A DNA stretch of 38,550 bases from an uncultured Eubacteriales bacterium (GTDB lineage: Bacteria; Bacillota; Clostridia; Christensenellales; Christensenellaceae), in contig UQXU01000009.1 in the NCBI GenBank assembly GCA_900545085.1, positions 1-38,550 of the forward strand, written 5' to 3'. The first letter of the stretch is position 1. The number at the start of each line of letters is the position of its first letter. Both the position numbers and the translations under genes were made by a program. Positions 1 to 7,977 of this stretch are shown piece after piece. Under the pieces are notes generated by a model. The model was not told the origin of the DNA. It did not search any database and was given only the letters and a program-made list of their open reading frames with translations.

Positions 1-39
1 ATTACGAATGCGCTGCTCTACCAACTGAGCCACAGTAGC
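1..39 (-). tRNA. tRNA-Thr(CGU), 5' part, cut by the window edge
   Basis: Read on the minus strand, the sequence starts with the acceptor strand GCTACTG, then TG, a D-arm GCTCAGTTGGTAGAGC, and the anticodon stem GCGCA with loop TTCGTAA. The loop places anticodon CGT in the usual position, so it should read ACG (Thr). The 3' strand of the anticodon stem and the T-arm lie outside the window, so the fold cannot be checked fully. A strong promoter lies directly upstream on the same strand. Confidence 0.85.
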
Positions 40-51
40 ACCTGCCAAACT

Positions 52-80
52 ATTATATCGCAATCAAGGTTCTGCGTCAA
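52..80 (-). promoter_or_regulatory. Sigma-A type promoter of the tRNA-Thr gene
   Basis: On the minus strand the -35 hexamer TTGACG (75-80) and -10 hexamer TATAAT (52-57) are separated by exactly 17 bases. The start point would fall a few bases before the tRNA 5' end. One mismatch to consensus in total. Confidence 0.8.
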
Positions 81-141
81 GAGTCGGAAGCAAAAAACTT
101 TTTCAAAGCAAAACGGCGTACTTTCGCGCAGAGGTAAAGTG

Positions 142-150
142 TGGTAGAAT
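142..150 (+). promoter_or_regulatory. Probable extended -10 promoter of smc
   Basis: TGG-TAGAAT forms an extended -10 element about 55 bases before the smc start. No convincing -35 hexamer is seen at the usual distance. It diverges from the tRNA-Thr promoter. Confidence 0.4.
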
Positions 151-202
151 AGAGACACGATTAAAAAAGCGGATGGCATTAACGCTAAGGCGGGAGAAAT
201 AG

Positions 203-3200
203 TTGTACTTAAAAACGATAGAATTGAATGGTTTTAAATCATTTGCAAATAAGACGCATTTAGAGATAACCCCGGGCATAACGGGAATAGTAGGGCCGAA
301 CGGAAGCGGAAAGAGCAACATAGCCGACGCGCTAAGATGGGTTCTGGGAGAGCAGAGCAGCAAGAATCTGCGCGGAGACAAGATGGAGGACGTCATATTC
401 GGAGGGACGGCGCAGCGCGCGAGAAAGTCCTTCGCGGAGGTTACTTTGGTGTTCGACAATGCAGACGGCAAAATGAAAAGTGAATTTTCGGAAATAACCG
501 TCTCGCGGAAGCTGTATCGTTCGGGCGAAAGCGAGTATAGAATAAACGGAAAGCTCGTCAGGCTGCGAGACGTTTTGGAGCTTGTGCGCGATACCGGCAT
601 AGGCAAAGAGGGGTACTCCATAATAGGTCAGGGTCGGATAGACGAGATACTGTCGAGTAAGCCGCAGGCGAGAAGAAAGGTCTTTGAAGAAGCGGCCGGC
701 ATAATGAAATTCCGCGTGCGCAAGGAAGAAGCGGAGGCCAAGCTGGAAAAAACGGCGGATAACCTCACCAGAGTGGAGGATATACTCGGGGAGCTCAATA
801 ATCAGTTGGAGCCTATGCGCGTGCAGGCGGAGAGGGCAAAGAAATACTTTGAGCTGGCCGAGACTCAGCGCACTCTCGATGCGGTAATATACGCTTACAA
901 TTACGAGAAATATGCTGAGAGAGAGAAAAAGCTGAAAGAAGAGTATGACCTGCTGGACGGAGAGATGGCGGGGCTGCAAAAGCGCCTGGATTCAGAAGCT
1001 CGCGCGGCAGAGGAGGCTCAGCTCAGATTGTCTGAGCTCACGGAGCAGGTCGGAGCTTTGTCGGAGGAGCGTTCGGCTCTCAGAGCGAATTGCGAGAGAA
1101 TACAGGGCGAGATGAACTTGCAGGCGGAGCGCCGCGCGAATGCACAGCAGCGCGCGGAGACAATTCAGCGGAACAGAGCTAACAGCGAGGACGCGCTGAA
1201 AAACATCGAAAAAGAGATAGAAGACACTCGCAAAGAGCTGTCGGAGGGAGAGCTAAAAGAAAAAAAGGCGAAGGCGGAGCTTGAAAAGGCACAGCGCGAC
1301 TATACGGAGCATACTGAACTTAGAAAAGACGCTGAGCGCAGTCTGGCAAAGCTGAGGGCGCGTCAGGTGGAGCTTTTGGGAGAGCTATCTGACGTGCGCG
1401 GGCAGCTGGCGCAGGCGAAGGAGCAGGCGCGAACAGAAGCGGAGCGCACTCAGCGCAGCGCAGAGGAGATATTAAGAGCGCGGGACGAGGCGCAGAAAGC
1501 TGCTGAGATCAGGGAACAGATCGAAAAGCAGATGGAAACCCTTGCGAAAGAGACGGAAACGGCGGCGGCAGAGCTGAACGAGCTGACAGGGCAAAAGCTG
1601 AACCTGGCGAGAGAAAAGTCCGAACTGGAGAATCACATCAGAAGCCTGGAAAGGCAGGCCTCCGAAAGAGGAACTCAGCTAAAAATGCTCACGGGTATGA
1701 AAGAAGAATATGAAGGATATTACGAGAGCGTAAAGCGGCTTATGAACTATGCGGCGCGCGATCCTGAGCTTTCGGACAGAATGATAGGTACTGTGGCTGA
1801 GCTGGTGCGCACTCCTGCGGAATACGAACAGGCGATAGAGGCGGCGCTCGGAGGCGCGCTGCAAAACGTCATAGTACATGATGAATACGACGCGAAATAC
1901 GCAATAAATATTCTCAGACAGAAGCGCATGGGCAGAGTCACATTTCTGCCTCTGGCGGCGCTGCGTCAGCAGCATATGAGCGCGTCCGAAAGGCGGTATA
2001 TGAATATGCCGGGCGTGGTGTGCGCGGCGAACGAAGCTGTGGAATATCCGGCAGAGATAGAAAAAGCAATAAACTTTTTGCTGGCGCGAACGGTCATAGT
2101 CGAGGATATGGACAGCGGCATACAGCTTATGCGCGCTTCCGGTCAGGCGCTGAGGTGCGTGACGCTCCAGGGCGACATCCTGAGACCGGGCGGGACGATG
2201 ACCGGAGGCAGCACGGGAAAGAACAGATACGGCCTCGTCTCCAGAGAGAGAAAAATAGAGGATGCGAAAAACGCCTTGTCTGAAACGCAGGAGCAGTTGC
2301 ATTCTCTGAAAAAAAGGGCAGACAGCCTTTTGGCGAAAGAAGGGCAGACGGCCGAGAAGCAGTCCGAGGCTCAGAGTGCGCTCAGAGAAAAAGAGATACA
2401 GCGCGCGGCGTTGGAACAGAGCTTAAAGACGGCGCAGGAAACGGAGACCTCAGCTCGGAATGCTCTGGAACGGCTGGAGGAATTGCCCGATGAGAAAACC
2501 GCCGAGCGGCTGAACGCCAGAGCAGAGAATTTTGCGGCAAGGGAGACTGCGCTGGAGCAGGAGCTGACGGGCATAGAGCGCAGCTTGGAGCAGACGTCGC
2601 CTTTGGACGACGGCGTGTCGGAGAGACTGAACGACAGAGTGCGCGAGCTGGGCATAGAATTGGCAGAGACGTCGGCGAAAAGAAAGAGCGCGGCGGAGCG
2701 CCTTTCCAGACTTGAGACAGAGCTTCTGGACGCACGGCGTACGGCACAGGATTCAGATTCCGAATTGCAAAAGCTTACAGAGAGAACGGAGGAGTCTAAA
2801 CAGGCGGAAAGCGCTTTGGCTCAGAGTCTATCGCAGGAAAAACAGAAGCTTGCGGCGAGGGAAGAAGAGCTCTCTAAGCTTGAAAAAGAGCAGAAAGCGG
2901 CGCAGGATGCGTCGTTTGGGGCGCAGAAGCGATCCACAGAGATTCAGGAGGAAAAAGCGGCTCTGTCTGACAGAGTGTTCTCTGTGCGCGGTCAGATGGA
3001 CAAGGTAAAATATGCGCGTGAAAATGCGGCTCAGAAGCTTTTTAACGAATATTCCATAACTTATGGCAATGCAAAAGACATAAGAGACAGAACGGATATA
3101 TCGTTTGCAAAGGCTTCGAGCGAAATAACCGGAATAAAAGCTGCCATTCGGGAGCTGGGCGGCGTAAATCCATCCGCTCCTGAAGAATATGAAATACTCA

Positions 3201-3745
3201 AGCAGCGTTCTGACGATATGACTGCGCAAAGGGAGGATCTCCTTAAGGCGAAGGAGGATCTCGAAACGTTGATAGACAAGCTGATGACGGGAATGCGGAC
3301 GAGCTTCAAGGACAGCTTTGAAAAGATAAACGAGCATTTTGGAAAAATCTTCGGGGAGCTTTTCGGCGGAGGCACGGCGAAGCTGACATTGGGCGAGGGA
3401 GATATAATGAGCTGCGGCATAGATATATCCGCCGTACCGCCGGGAAAGAAGCTGCAGAATATAACGCTGCTCTCGGGCGGAGAGAAGGCTCTGACCGCCA
3501 TTGCGCTCACCTTTGCCATGATAAAGATAAATCCGTCTCCGGTATGCCTGCTGGACGAGATAGATGCGCCGCTCGACGAAGCTAATGTACATCGTCTCGC
3601 GCAGTATTTGAAAGGCATGCCTGAGTCGCAGTTTGTAGTAATCACACACAGAAAGCCCACTATGGCAGTCTGCGATGTGCTGTATGGAGTTGCTATGGGA
3701 GAAAAAGGCGTGTCCGGAATGGTGTCGGTGGACATGCAGAGCTAA
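203..3745 (+). CDS. smc: Chromosome segregation protein SMC
   Basis: SMC is the large ATPase that, as a dimer with ScpA and ScpB, compacts and separates replicated chromosomes. The 1180-residue length fits bacterial SMC. The N-terminal head has Walker A GPNGSGKS at residues 31-38. Two long Glu/Lys/Ala-rich coiled coils flank a globular hinge around residues 505-670. The C-terminal head carries the ABC signature LSGGEK (1090-1095) and Walker B CLLDEID near residue 1115. The start is TTG, preceded by GGCGGGAGA; the protein then begins MYLKTIELNGFKSF, the normal SMC N-terminus, so the unusual start codon is credible. The neighbour ftsY is the usual Bacillota partner. The rnc gene often found upstream is replaced here by a divergent tRNA gene. 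Confidence 0.97.
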   Translation: MYLKTIELNGFKSFANKTHLEITPGITGIVGPNGSGKSNIADALRWVLGEQSSKNLRGDKMEDVIFGGTAQRARKSFAEVTLVFDNADGKMKSEFSEITVSRKLYRSGESEYRINGKLVRLRDVLELVRDTGIGKEGYSIIGQGRIDEILSSKPQARRKVFEEAAGIMKFRVRKEEAEAKLEKTADNLTRVEDILGELNNQLEPMRVQAERAKKYFELAETQRTLDAVIYAYNYEKYAEREKKLKEEYDLLDGEMAGLQKRLDSEARAAEEAQLRLSELTEQVGALSEERSALRANCERIQGEMNLQAERRANAQQRAETIQRNRANSEDALKNIEKEIEDTRKELSEGELKEKKAKAELEKAQRDYTEHTELRKDAERSLAKLRARQVELLGELSDVRGQLAQAKEQARTEAERTQRSAEEILRARDEAQKAAEIREQIEKQMETLAKETETAAAELNELTGQKLNLAREKSELENHIRSLERQASERGTQLKMLTGMKEEYEGYYESVKRLMNYAARDPELSDRMIGTVAELVRTPAEYEQAIEAALGGALQNVIVHDEYDAKYAINILRQKRMGRVTFLPLAALRQQHMSASERRYMNMPGVVCAANEAVEYPAEIEKAINFLLARTVIVEDMDSGIQLMRASGQALRCVTLQGDILRPGGTMTGGSTGKNRYGLVSRERKIEDAKNALSETQEQLHSLKKRADSLLAKEGQTAEKQSEAQSALREKEIQRAALEQSLKTAQETETSARNALERLEELPDEKTAERLNARAENFAARETALEQELTGIERSLEQTSPLDDGVSERLNDRVRELGIELAETSAKRKSAAERLSRLETELLDARRTAQDSDSELQKLTERTEESKQAESALAQSLSQEKQKLAAREEELSKLEKEQKAAQDASFGAQKRSTEIQEEKAALSDRVFSVRGQMDKVKYARENAAQKLFNEYSITYGNAKDIRDRTDISFAKASSEITGIKAAIRELGGVNPSAPEEYEILKQRSDDMTAQREDLLKAKEDLETLIDKLMTGMRTSFKDSFEKINEHFGKIFGELFGGGTAKLTLGEGDIMSCGIDISAVPPGKKLQNITLLSGGEKALTAIALTFAMIKINPSPVCLLDEIDAPLDEANVHRLAQYLKGMPESQFVVITHRKPTMAVCDVLYGVAMGEKGVSGMVSVDMQS

Positions 3746-3761
3746 GGAACCGGAATATGAA

Positions 3762-3938
3762 ATGAAAAATAAGAAAATGGAGAACGAGCGACGCGGCGGC
3801 TTTGGCAAGCCCGCTGAACAATAAAAAATATTGGACAAGCTGCGGGACGGGCTGCCGTATGCGTACACAGAGTCTGACGCAGCTAAAAACGGCGAGGTCA
3901 AGAATACGCGACTGTACGCTGAGTTGTGTACAGATTAA
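3762..3938 (+). pseudogene. Small interrupted reading frame after smc
   Basis: An ATG at 3762 opens a 20-codon frame ending in TAA at 3822-3824. The same frame continues without a break for another 37 codons to TAA at 3936-3938. The downstream part (KILDKLRDGLPYAY, then a segment ending in ELCTD) has codon use like the neighbouring genes and looks like protein rather than random spacer. Together they would give a protein of about 58 residues with one internal stop. I recognise no family. It could be a gene broken by a nonsense mutation, two tiny proteins, or chance. It occupies most of the 301-base gap between smc and ftsY. Confidence 0.3.
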
Positions 3939-3960
3939 GCAGCCGCGATTTTTAACTGTT

Positions 3961-3969
3961 TGATATAAT
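3961..3969 (+). promoter_or_regulatory. Probable extended -10 promoter of ftsY
   Basis: TGA-TATAAT matches the extended -10 consensus, 78 bases before the ftsY start. No clear -35 hexamer is present, as expected for an extended -10 promoter. The same nonamer recurs before the sigma-factor gene at 11782. Confidence 0.5.
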
Positions 3970-4046
3970 ATATATTATTAATGAAGAGTTGGCTCGGGTT
4001 GGGGCGCAATAATGCTTATAAAGTCTGAGGCTGGAGGTATAGACAG

Positions 4047-4946
4047 ATGGGATTTTTTGATAAACTGAAAAAGGGAATGAGCAAGACGAGAGATAACCTG
4101 TCAGGCAAAATCGGCGGGGTATTCTCGGTCTTTTCAAAGGTAGACGAAGATTTGATGGAGGAGCTGGAGGAAACTCTGATACTATGCGATGTAGGCGCGC
4201 CTACCACGATAGAAATAATGGACAGGCTGCGCGAAACTATAAAAGAAGAAAAAATTACGGATACGGCGCTCGTGCAGGAAAAGCTGCGCGAGATTTTGAC
4301 AGAGCAGCTGACATGGGAGCTGCCGGAGGAGACATTCCCCAAGGTGATACTCGTCGTGGGTGTAAACGGAGTGGGCAAGACTACGTCAATAGGCAAAATC
4401 GCAAATTATTATAAACAGAACGGCAAGGAGGTCTTGCTCGCGGCGGCGGATACGTTCAGAGCGGCGGCGGCGGAGCAGCTTACAATATGGTCTGAGAGAG
4501 CCGGAGTGCCGATAGTTAAATACTCAGAGGGGAGCGACCCTGCCGCGGTGGTATACGATGCGCTGGATTCCGCGAAGCATCGCGGGAGCGACGTCATAAT
4601 CGTGGACACTGCGGGCAGACTGCACAACAAAAAAAATCTCATGAACGAGCTCGCAAAAATTTCAAGAGTCGTTGATAAGGAATATCCCGAGGCGGCGAGA
4701 GAGACTCTGATAGTCTTGGATGCAACTACGGGACAGAACGCAATCACTCAGGCTAAAGAATTTAGCGGCGCGGCTAAGCTGGACGGCATTATACTCACGA
4801 AGCTGGACGGAACGGCAAAGGGCGGCGTGGTTCTTGCTATACGCAAGGAGCTGGGGCTGCCCGTGCGATTTATCGGCGTAGGAGAGGGAATGGACGATTT
4901 GCAGCCGTTTGAAGCGGAAGAATTCGCAGCGGCTCTGTTTGAATAG
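4047..4946 (+). CDS. ftsY: Signal recognition particle receptor FtsY
   Basis: FtsY is the membrane-associated GTPase that docks SRP-bound ribosomes at the SecYEG channel. The 299 residues are almost entirely the NG domain, without the long acidic A domain of E. coli FtsY, as is common in Bacillota. G1 is GVNGVGKT (residues 105-112), followed by DTFRAAAAEQL (135-145), DTAGR (187-191) and TKLDG (251-255). The N-terminal MGFFDKLKKG is a short amphipathic stretch of the membrane-binding type. A GGAGGT site lies about ten bases before the ATG. Its partner Ffh is encoded just downstream after ylxM. Confidence 0.97.
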   Translation: MGFFDKLKKGMSKTRDNLSGKIGGVFSVFSKVDEDLMEELEETLILCDVGAPTTIEIMDRLRETIKEEKITDTALVQEKLREILTEQLTWELPEETFPKVILVVGVNGVGKTTSIGKIANYYKQNGKEVLLAAADTFRAAAAEQLTIWSERAGVPIVKYSEGSDPAAVVYDALDSAKHRGSDVIIVDTAGRLHNKKNLMNELAKISRVVDKEYPEAARETLIVLDATTGQNAITQAKEFSGAAKLDGIILTKLDGTAKGGVVLAIRKELGLPVRFIGVGEGMDDLQPFEAEEFAAALFE

Positions 4947-4975
4947 ACGGGGCGAAGGGTGTAAAGAAAAAAACC

Positions 4976-5004
4976 TTGACACATAAACTTATAGGGGGTA
5001 TAAT
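4976..5004 (+). promoter_or_regulatory. Consensus promoter of the ylxM-ffh operon
   Basis: TTGACA (4976-4981), 17 bases, TATAAT (4999-5004): a perfect consensus sigma-A promoter. The predicted start of transcription (about 5010-5012) coincides with the first ATG of the ylxM frame. This argues for the next ATG at 5034 as the real translation start. Confidence 0.85.
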
Positions 5005-5033
5005 ACATCATGCCGCAGCAAAAGGAATTGCTG

Positions 5034-5348
5034 ATGTCTGAGCTTTTGGAGTTTTATTCGTCTTTGCTGACGGATAAGCAGAGGGAAACTCTGGACATGT
5101 ATTACAACTTGGATTACTCTTTGGCGGAGATTGCGGAAAACACGGGAACATCTCGGCAGGCGGCGCTGGACAGTCTCAAACGCGGAGAGGCGCATTTGAG
5201 ACAGCTGGAGCATCAGCTCGGGCTGAGATCTGCGTTTCATAAGACATACGATGCGATTTACGTTATAGAGGGATTGATAGCTCGCGGCGTACATACGGGA
5301 GAGCTGCTGTACGCGGCTGATATCCTTAGAAGTATCTGGGAGGATTAG
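5034..5348 (+). CDS. ylxM: YlxM-family helix-turn-helix protein (UPF0122)
   Basis: YlxM is a small protein encoded beside ffh in Bacillota. In streptococci it has been reported to bind SRP components and modulate Ffh GTPase activity. The 104 residues resemble a sigma-70 region 4 helix-turn-helix: FYSSLLTDKQ near the N-terminus, then YSLAEIAENTGTSRQAALDSLKR. The frame is open from an ATG at 5010, but the consensus promoter places the transcript start there. The ATG at 5034 has an AAAGGA site seven bases upstream and gives the family's usual N-terminus (MSELLEFYSSLLTDKQ). The stop codon lies one base before the ffh start, so the two are probably translated together. Confidence 0.9.
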   Translation: MSELLEFYSSLLTDKQRETLDMYYNLDYSLAEIAENTGTSRQAALDSLKRGEAHLRQLEHQLGLRSAFHKTYDAIYVIEGLIARGVHTGELLYAADILRSIWED

Positions 5349-5349
5349 A

Positions 5350-6678
5350 ATGGCTTTTGACGGTTTAGCGGACAAATTACAAAACGTATTCAAAAAGCTC
5401 ACGGGCAAGGGCAAGCTCTCAGAGTCAGATATAAAAGCGGCGATGCGCGAAGTAAAGCTTGCGCTGCTCGAAGCGGATGTAAACTTCCTGGTAGTCAAGA
5501 AGTTCATAAAAGCAGTATCAGAAAAAGCCGTGGGCACGGAGGTTCTGGAGAGTCTCACTCCGGGTCAGCAGGTAATTAAGATAGTGCGCGACGAGATGGT
5601 TGCGCTTCTGGGAGGTCAGAGGAGCGATCTGAAAATAGCGTCTAAACCGCCGACGGTAATACTGATGGCGGGCCTGCAGGGAGCGGGCAAGACGACTATG
5701 TGCGGCAAGCTGGGCGCATACTTGAAGAAAAAAGGAAAAAAGCCGCTGCTTGTGGCGTGCGACGTATATAGACCTGCGGCGATAAAGCAGTTGGTAGTCG
5801 TATCCGGCACGGCGGGCGTGGATTCCTTTGAAATGGGGCAGGATAAGCCCAAAAAGATATTCAAGGCGGCGAAGAAGTACGCAGAGGACAAGGGCAACGA
5901 CGTCATAATCGTAGATACGGCAGGCAGACTGCACATCGACGAGGACATGATGGCGGAGCTTATAGAGCTGAGAGAAGAGGCGGAGCCCGACGAGGTTCTG
6001 CTGGTCATAGACGCAATGACAGGTCAGGACGCGGTCAATGCGGCGAAGGCTTTCAACGAGCAGGTGGAGCTGACGGGCGTTATTCTCACTAAGGTGGACG
6101 GCGATGCCAGAGGCGGCGCCGCGCTGAGCGTAAAAGAAGTTACGGGCAAGCCGATAAAGTTTGTCGGAACGGGTGAGAAAATGTCTGATATAGAGGCGTT
6201 TTATCCGGATAGAATGGCGTCGAGAATATTGGGCATGGGCGACGTGATGACTCTGATTGAAAAGGCGGAAGAAGCTTTCGATCAGAAAAAATCGCTGGAA
6301 GCCATGCGCAAGATGAAGCAGGAGCAATTTACGCTCTCCGATTTTCTCGAACAGCTCAGGCAGCTCAAGGATATGGGCGGATTGGACGAGATGCTGGGGA
6401 TGATCCCCGGCGGAAATAAGCTCAAGGGAATGCAGGTCGATGAGACAGGCATGAAAAAGACAGAGGCGATAATCTGCTCAATGACGCTCAAGGAGCGGGA
6501 TAACCCTCAGATAATAAACGCCAGCCGCAGAAAGAGAATCGCGGCGGGCAGCGGCACGAGCGTGCAGGAGGTCAACAGACTTTTGAATCAGTTCGAGCAA
6601 ATGAAGAAGATGATGAAGCAAATGATGGGCGGAAAAAAAGGCAAAAAAGGCCGTGGGATGTTCCGAATGCCCTTCTGA
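5350..6678 (+). CDS. ffh: Signal recognition particle protein Ffh
   Basis: Ffh is the SRP54 GTPase that binds signal sequences and SRP RNA and delivers nascent membrane proteins to FtsY. The 442 residues show the N domain (1-95), G1 GLQGAGKT (108-115), DTAGR (189-193) and TKVDGDARGG. A C-terminal M domain of about 145 residues follows, with many Met and Gly residues and a basic end (QMKKMMKQMMGGKKGKK). The RNA-binding segment SGTSVQEVNRLL is present. It begins one base after ylxM ends. The RNA partner (4.5S/scRNA) is not in this window. Confidence 0.98.
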   Translation: MAFDGLADKLQNVFKKLTGKGKLSESDIKAAMREVKLALLEADVNFLVVKKFIKAVSEKAVGTEVLESLTPGQQVIKIVRDEMVALLGGQRSDLKIASKPPTVILMAGLQGAGKTTMCGKLGAYLKKKGKKPLLVACDVYRPAAIKQLVVVSGTAGVDSFEMGQDKPKKIFKAAKKYAEDKGNDVIIVDTAGRLHIDEDMMAELIELREEAEPDEVLLVIDAMTGQDAVNAAKAFNEQVELTGVILTKVDGDARGGAALSVKEVTGKPIKFVGTGEKMSDIEAFYPDRMASRILGMGDVMTLIEKAEEAFDQKKSLEAMRKMKQEQFTLSDFLEQLRQLKDMGGLDEMLGMIPGGNKLKGMQVDETGMKKTEAIICSMTLKERDNPQIINASRRKRIAAGSGTSVQEVNRLLNQFEQMKKMMKQMMGGKKGKKGRGMFRMPF

Positions 6679-6725
6679 GCTTGCATAATAAAATAAAATC
6701 ATTTATATAATTTAGGAGAAAAACA

Positions 6726-6968
6726 ATGGCAGTTAAAATCAGATTTAAGAGAATGGGCAGCAAGAAAAATCCTTTTTACAGAGTAGTAGTCGCTGACAGC
6801 CGCTCCCCCAGAGACGGCCGCTTCATCGAGGAGCTGGGTTACTACAATCCTCTTACAAAGGAAACTAAGATTGACAATGAAAAGGCGGCAGACTGGATCA
6901 AGAAGGGCGCTCAGCCGACAGATACAGTACGCGCTTTGCTCAAGAAAAACGGAGCGATTGAAAAGTAA
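6726..6968 (+). CDS. rpsP: 30S ribosomal protein S16
   Basis: S16 is an early-binding 30S assembly protein of the 5' domain of 16S rRNA. The 80-residue length is typical. The N-terminus [31 protein letters not shown] contains the family signature, and the middle EELGYYNPL is also characteristic. TTTAGGAG precedes the ATG. The ffh-rpsP-khpA-rimM-trmD order is the standard Bacillota one. Confidence 0.98.
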   Translation: MAVKIRFKRMGSKKNPFYRVVVADSRSPRDGRFIEELGYYNPLTKETKIDNEKAADWIKKGAQPTDTVRALLKKNGAIEK

Positions 6969-7008
6969 TAAGCCGCAATACGCCGGCTGTACATAGAAAG
7001 GATACCGC

Positions 7009-7239
7009 ATGCTGGAATTAGTGGAATATATTGCAAAATCCCTCGTAGACGAGCCGGGTGCAGTAAAAGTAAAAGAGAGCGAAGGCGCAGACGGAACGAT
7101 CACGATTGAACTCAACGTCGCGGAAGACGATATGGGCAAGGTCATAGGAAAGCAGGGCAGAATAGCCAAGGCAATCAGAACTGTGGTCAAAGCGGCCTCC
7201 GCGAAGGGCGACAAAAAATACGTCGTCGAAATAGTCTGA
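7009..7239 (+). CDS. khpA: KH-domain RNA-binding protein KhpA
   Basis: KhpA (YlqC, formerly UPF0109) is a single KH-domain RNA-binding protein. In several Gram-positives it pairs with KhpB (Jag/EloR) to control cell elongation and RNA stability. The 76 residues are one KH fold with the nucleic-acid-binding loop GKVIGKQGRIAKAIR near residues 43-57. It lies 40 bases after rpsP and is followed by a hairpin with a T-rich tail. It is distinguished from rpsP and rimM by its characteristic LVEYIAKSLVDEP start. Confidence 0.93.
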   Translation: MLELVEYIAKSLVDEPGAVKVKESEGADGTITIELNVAEDDMGKVIGKQGRIAKAIRTVVKAASAKGDKKYVVEIV

Positions 7240-7242
7240 CAC

Positions 7243-7287
7243 AATTCGGCATGAAGTCTCAAAGAGACAGCGTGCCGAATTTTTATA
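7243..7287 (+). terminator. Hairpin between khpA and rimM, terminator or attenuator
   Basis: AATTCGGCA (7243-7251) pairs with TGCCGAATT (7273-7281), with an inner GTCTC/GAGAC stem, and TTTTATATA follows. No promoter is obvious before rimM, so this may end only part of the transcripts. Confidence 0.65.
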
Positions 7288-7302
7288 TAAAAAGGAGATC
7301 GG

Positions 7303-7818
7303 ATGGAGAAGTATTTTAGATTTGGGCAGGTGCTCAAACCGCAGGGTATAAAAGGCGAGCTAAAACTCAAGACTTTTACAGACGACCTTAGCAGAGTCGG
7401 CGATATAGATCATATATATTTAAAAAAAGGCGATGAATACGAAAGACGCAGCGTGTCCGGAGCAAGAACGTATAAGCAGTTTGTGTATTTAAAAATAGAA
7501 GGAATACCGGACAGGAACGAAGCGGAGACATACAGAAACCGCGTTATATATATAGATCGCGAGAGCGCGGCGCCGCTGCCGGAGGGCGCTGTTTATATAG
7601 CGGATATAATAGGCGCCAGAGTGAGCACGGACAAGGGCGAGGAACTGGGAGAGCTGACGGATGTGCTGCAAAACGGCGCGACCGACGTATATGTGGTCAA
7701 AGGCGAGAGGGGCTGTATGTTTCCGGCTGTGCCGCATGTTATAGTGAAGCGCGATGCAGAGGCGGCTCAGATAGTCGTGAATGCAGACGAGTTGGAAAAG
7801 ATAGCAGTATTTGACTGA
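7303..7818 (+). CDS. rimM: 16S rRNA-processing protein RimM
   Basis: RimM binds S19 and helps mature the 3' major (head) domain of the 30S subunit. The 171-residue length is normal. The N-terminal barrel begins YFRFGQVLKPQGIKGELKLK, the family signature. The C-terminal PRC-barrel includes VYIADIIGARV and the closing MFPAVPHVIVKRD segment. An AAAGGAGATCGG site lies directly before the ATG. It has its usual position between khpA and trmD, but a terminator-like hairpin on its left and a promoter on its right may allow separate expression. Confidence 0.95.
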   Translation: MEKYFRFGQVLKPQGIKGELKLKTFTDDLSRVGDIDHIYLKKGDEYERRSVSGARTYKQFVYLKIEGIPDRNEAETYRNRVIYIDRESAAPLPEGAVYIADIIGARVSTDKGEELGELTDVLQNGATDVYVVKGERGCMFPAVPHVIVKRDAEAAQIVVNADELEKIAVFD

Positions 7819-7881
7819 AGCGTATAAAATAAAGAAAGCCTATGATTTATCGACTTTACGGCTTCGCGGAGGAAGAAAAGG

Positions 7882-7910
7882 ATGACGAAGCCTTGACTTC
7901 GTGGTATAAT
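7882..7910 (+). promoter_or_regulatory. Probable trmD promoter with a hairpin in its spacer
   Basis: ATGACG (7882-7887, one mismatch to TTGACG), 17 bases, TATAAT (7905-7910), with TGG making an extended -10. The inverted repeat ACGAAG (7885-7890)/CTTCGT (7897-7902) lies inside the promoter and could be an operator or chance. Confidence 0.65.
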
Positions 7911-7977
7911 ATAACAATCAATACCGATAAAAAACACTTTTGAATTTTGCAAAGGGGCGAGAGGGAAAAAGGAAAGT

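Noticed and set aside
2828..3901. Long minus-strand open frame of 357 codons across the end of smc
   Set aside because: It is antisense to the conserved SMC C-terminal head, has no ribosome-binding site, and its protein has no recognisable pattern.
6681..6711. Possible rpsP promoter TTGCAT / TATAAT
   Set aside because: The spacer is 19 bases, and the start point would fall on the rpsP ribosome-binding site. More likely AT-rich chance.
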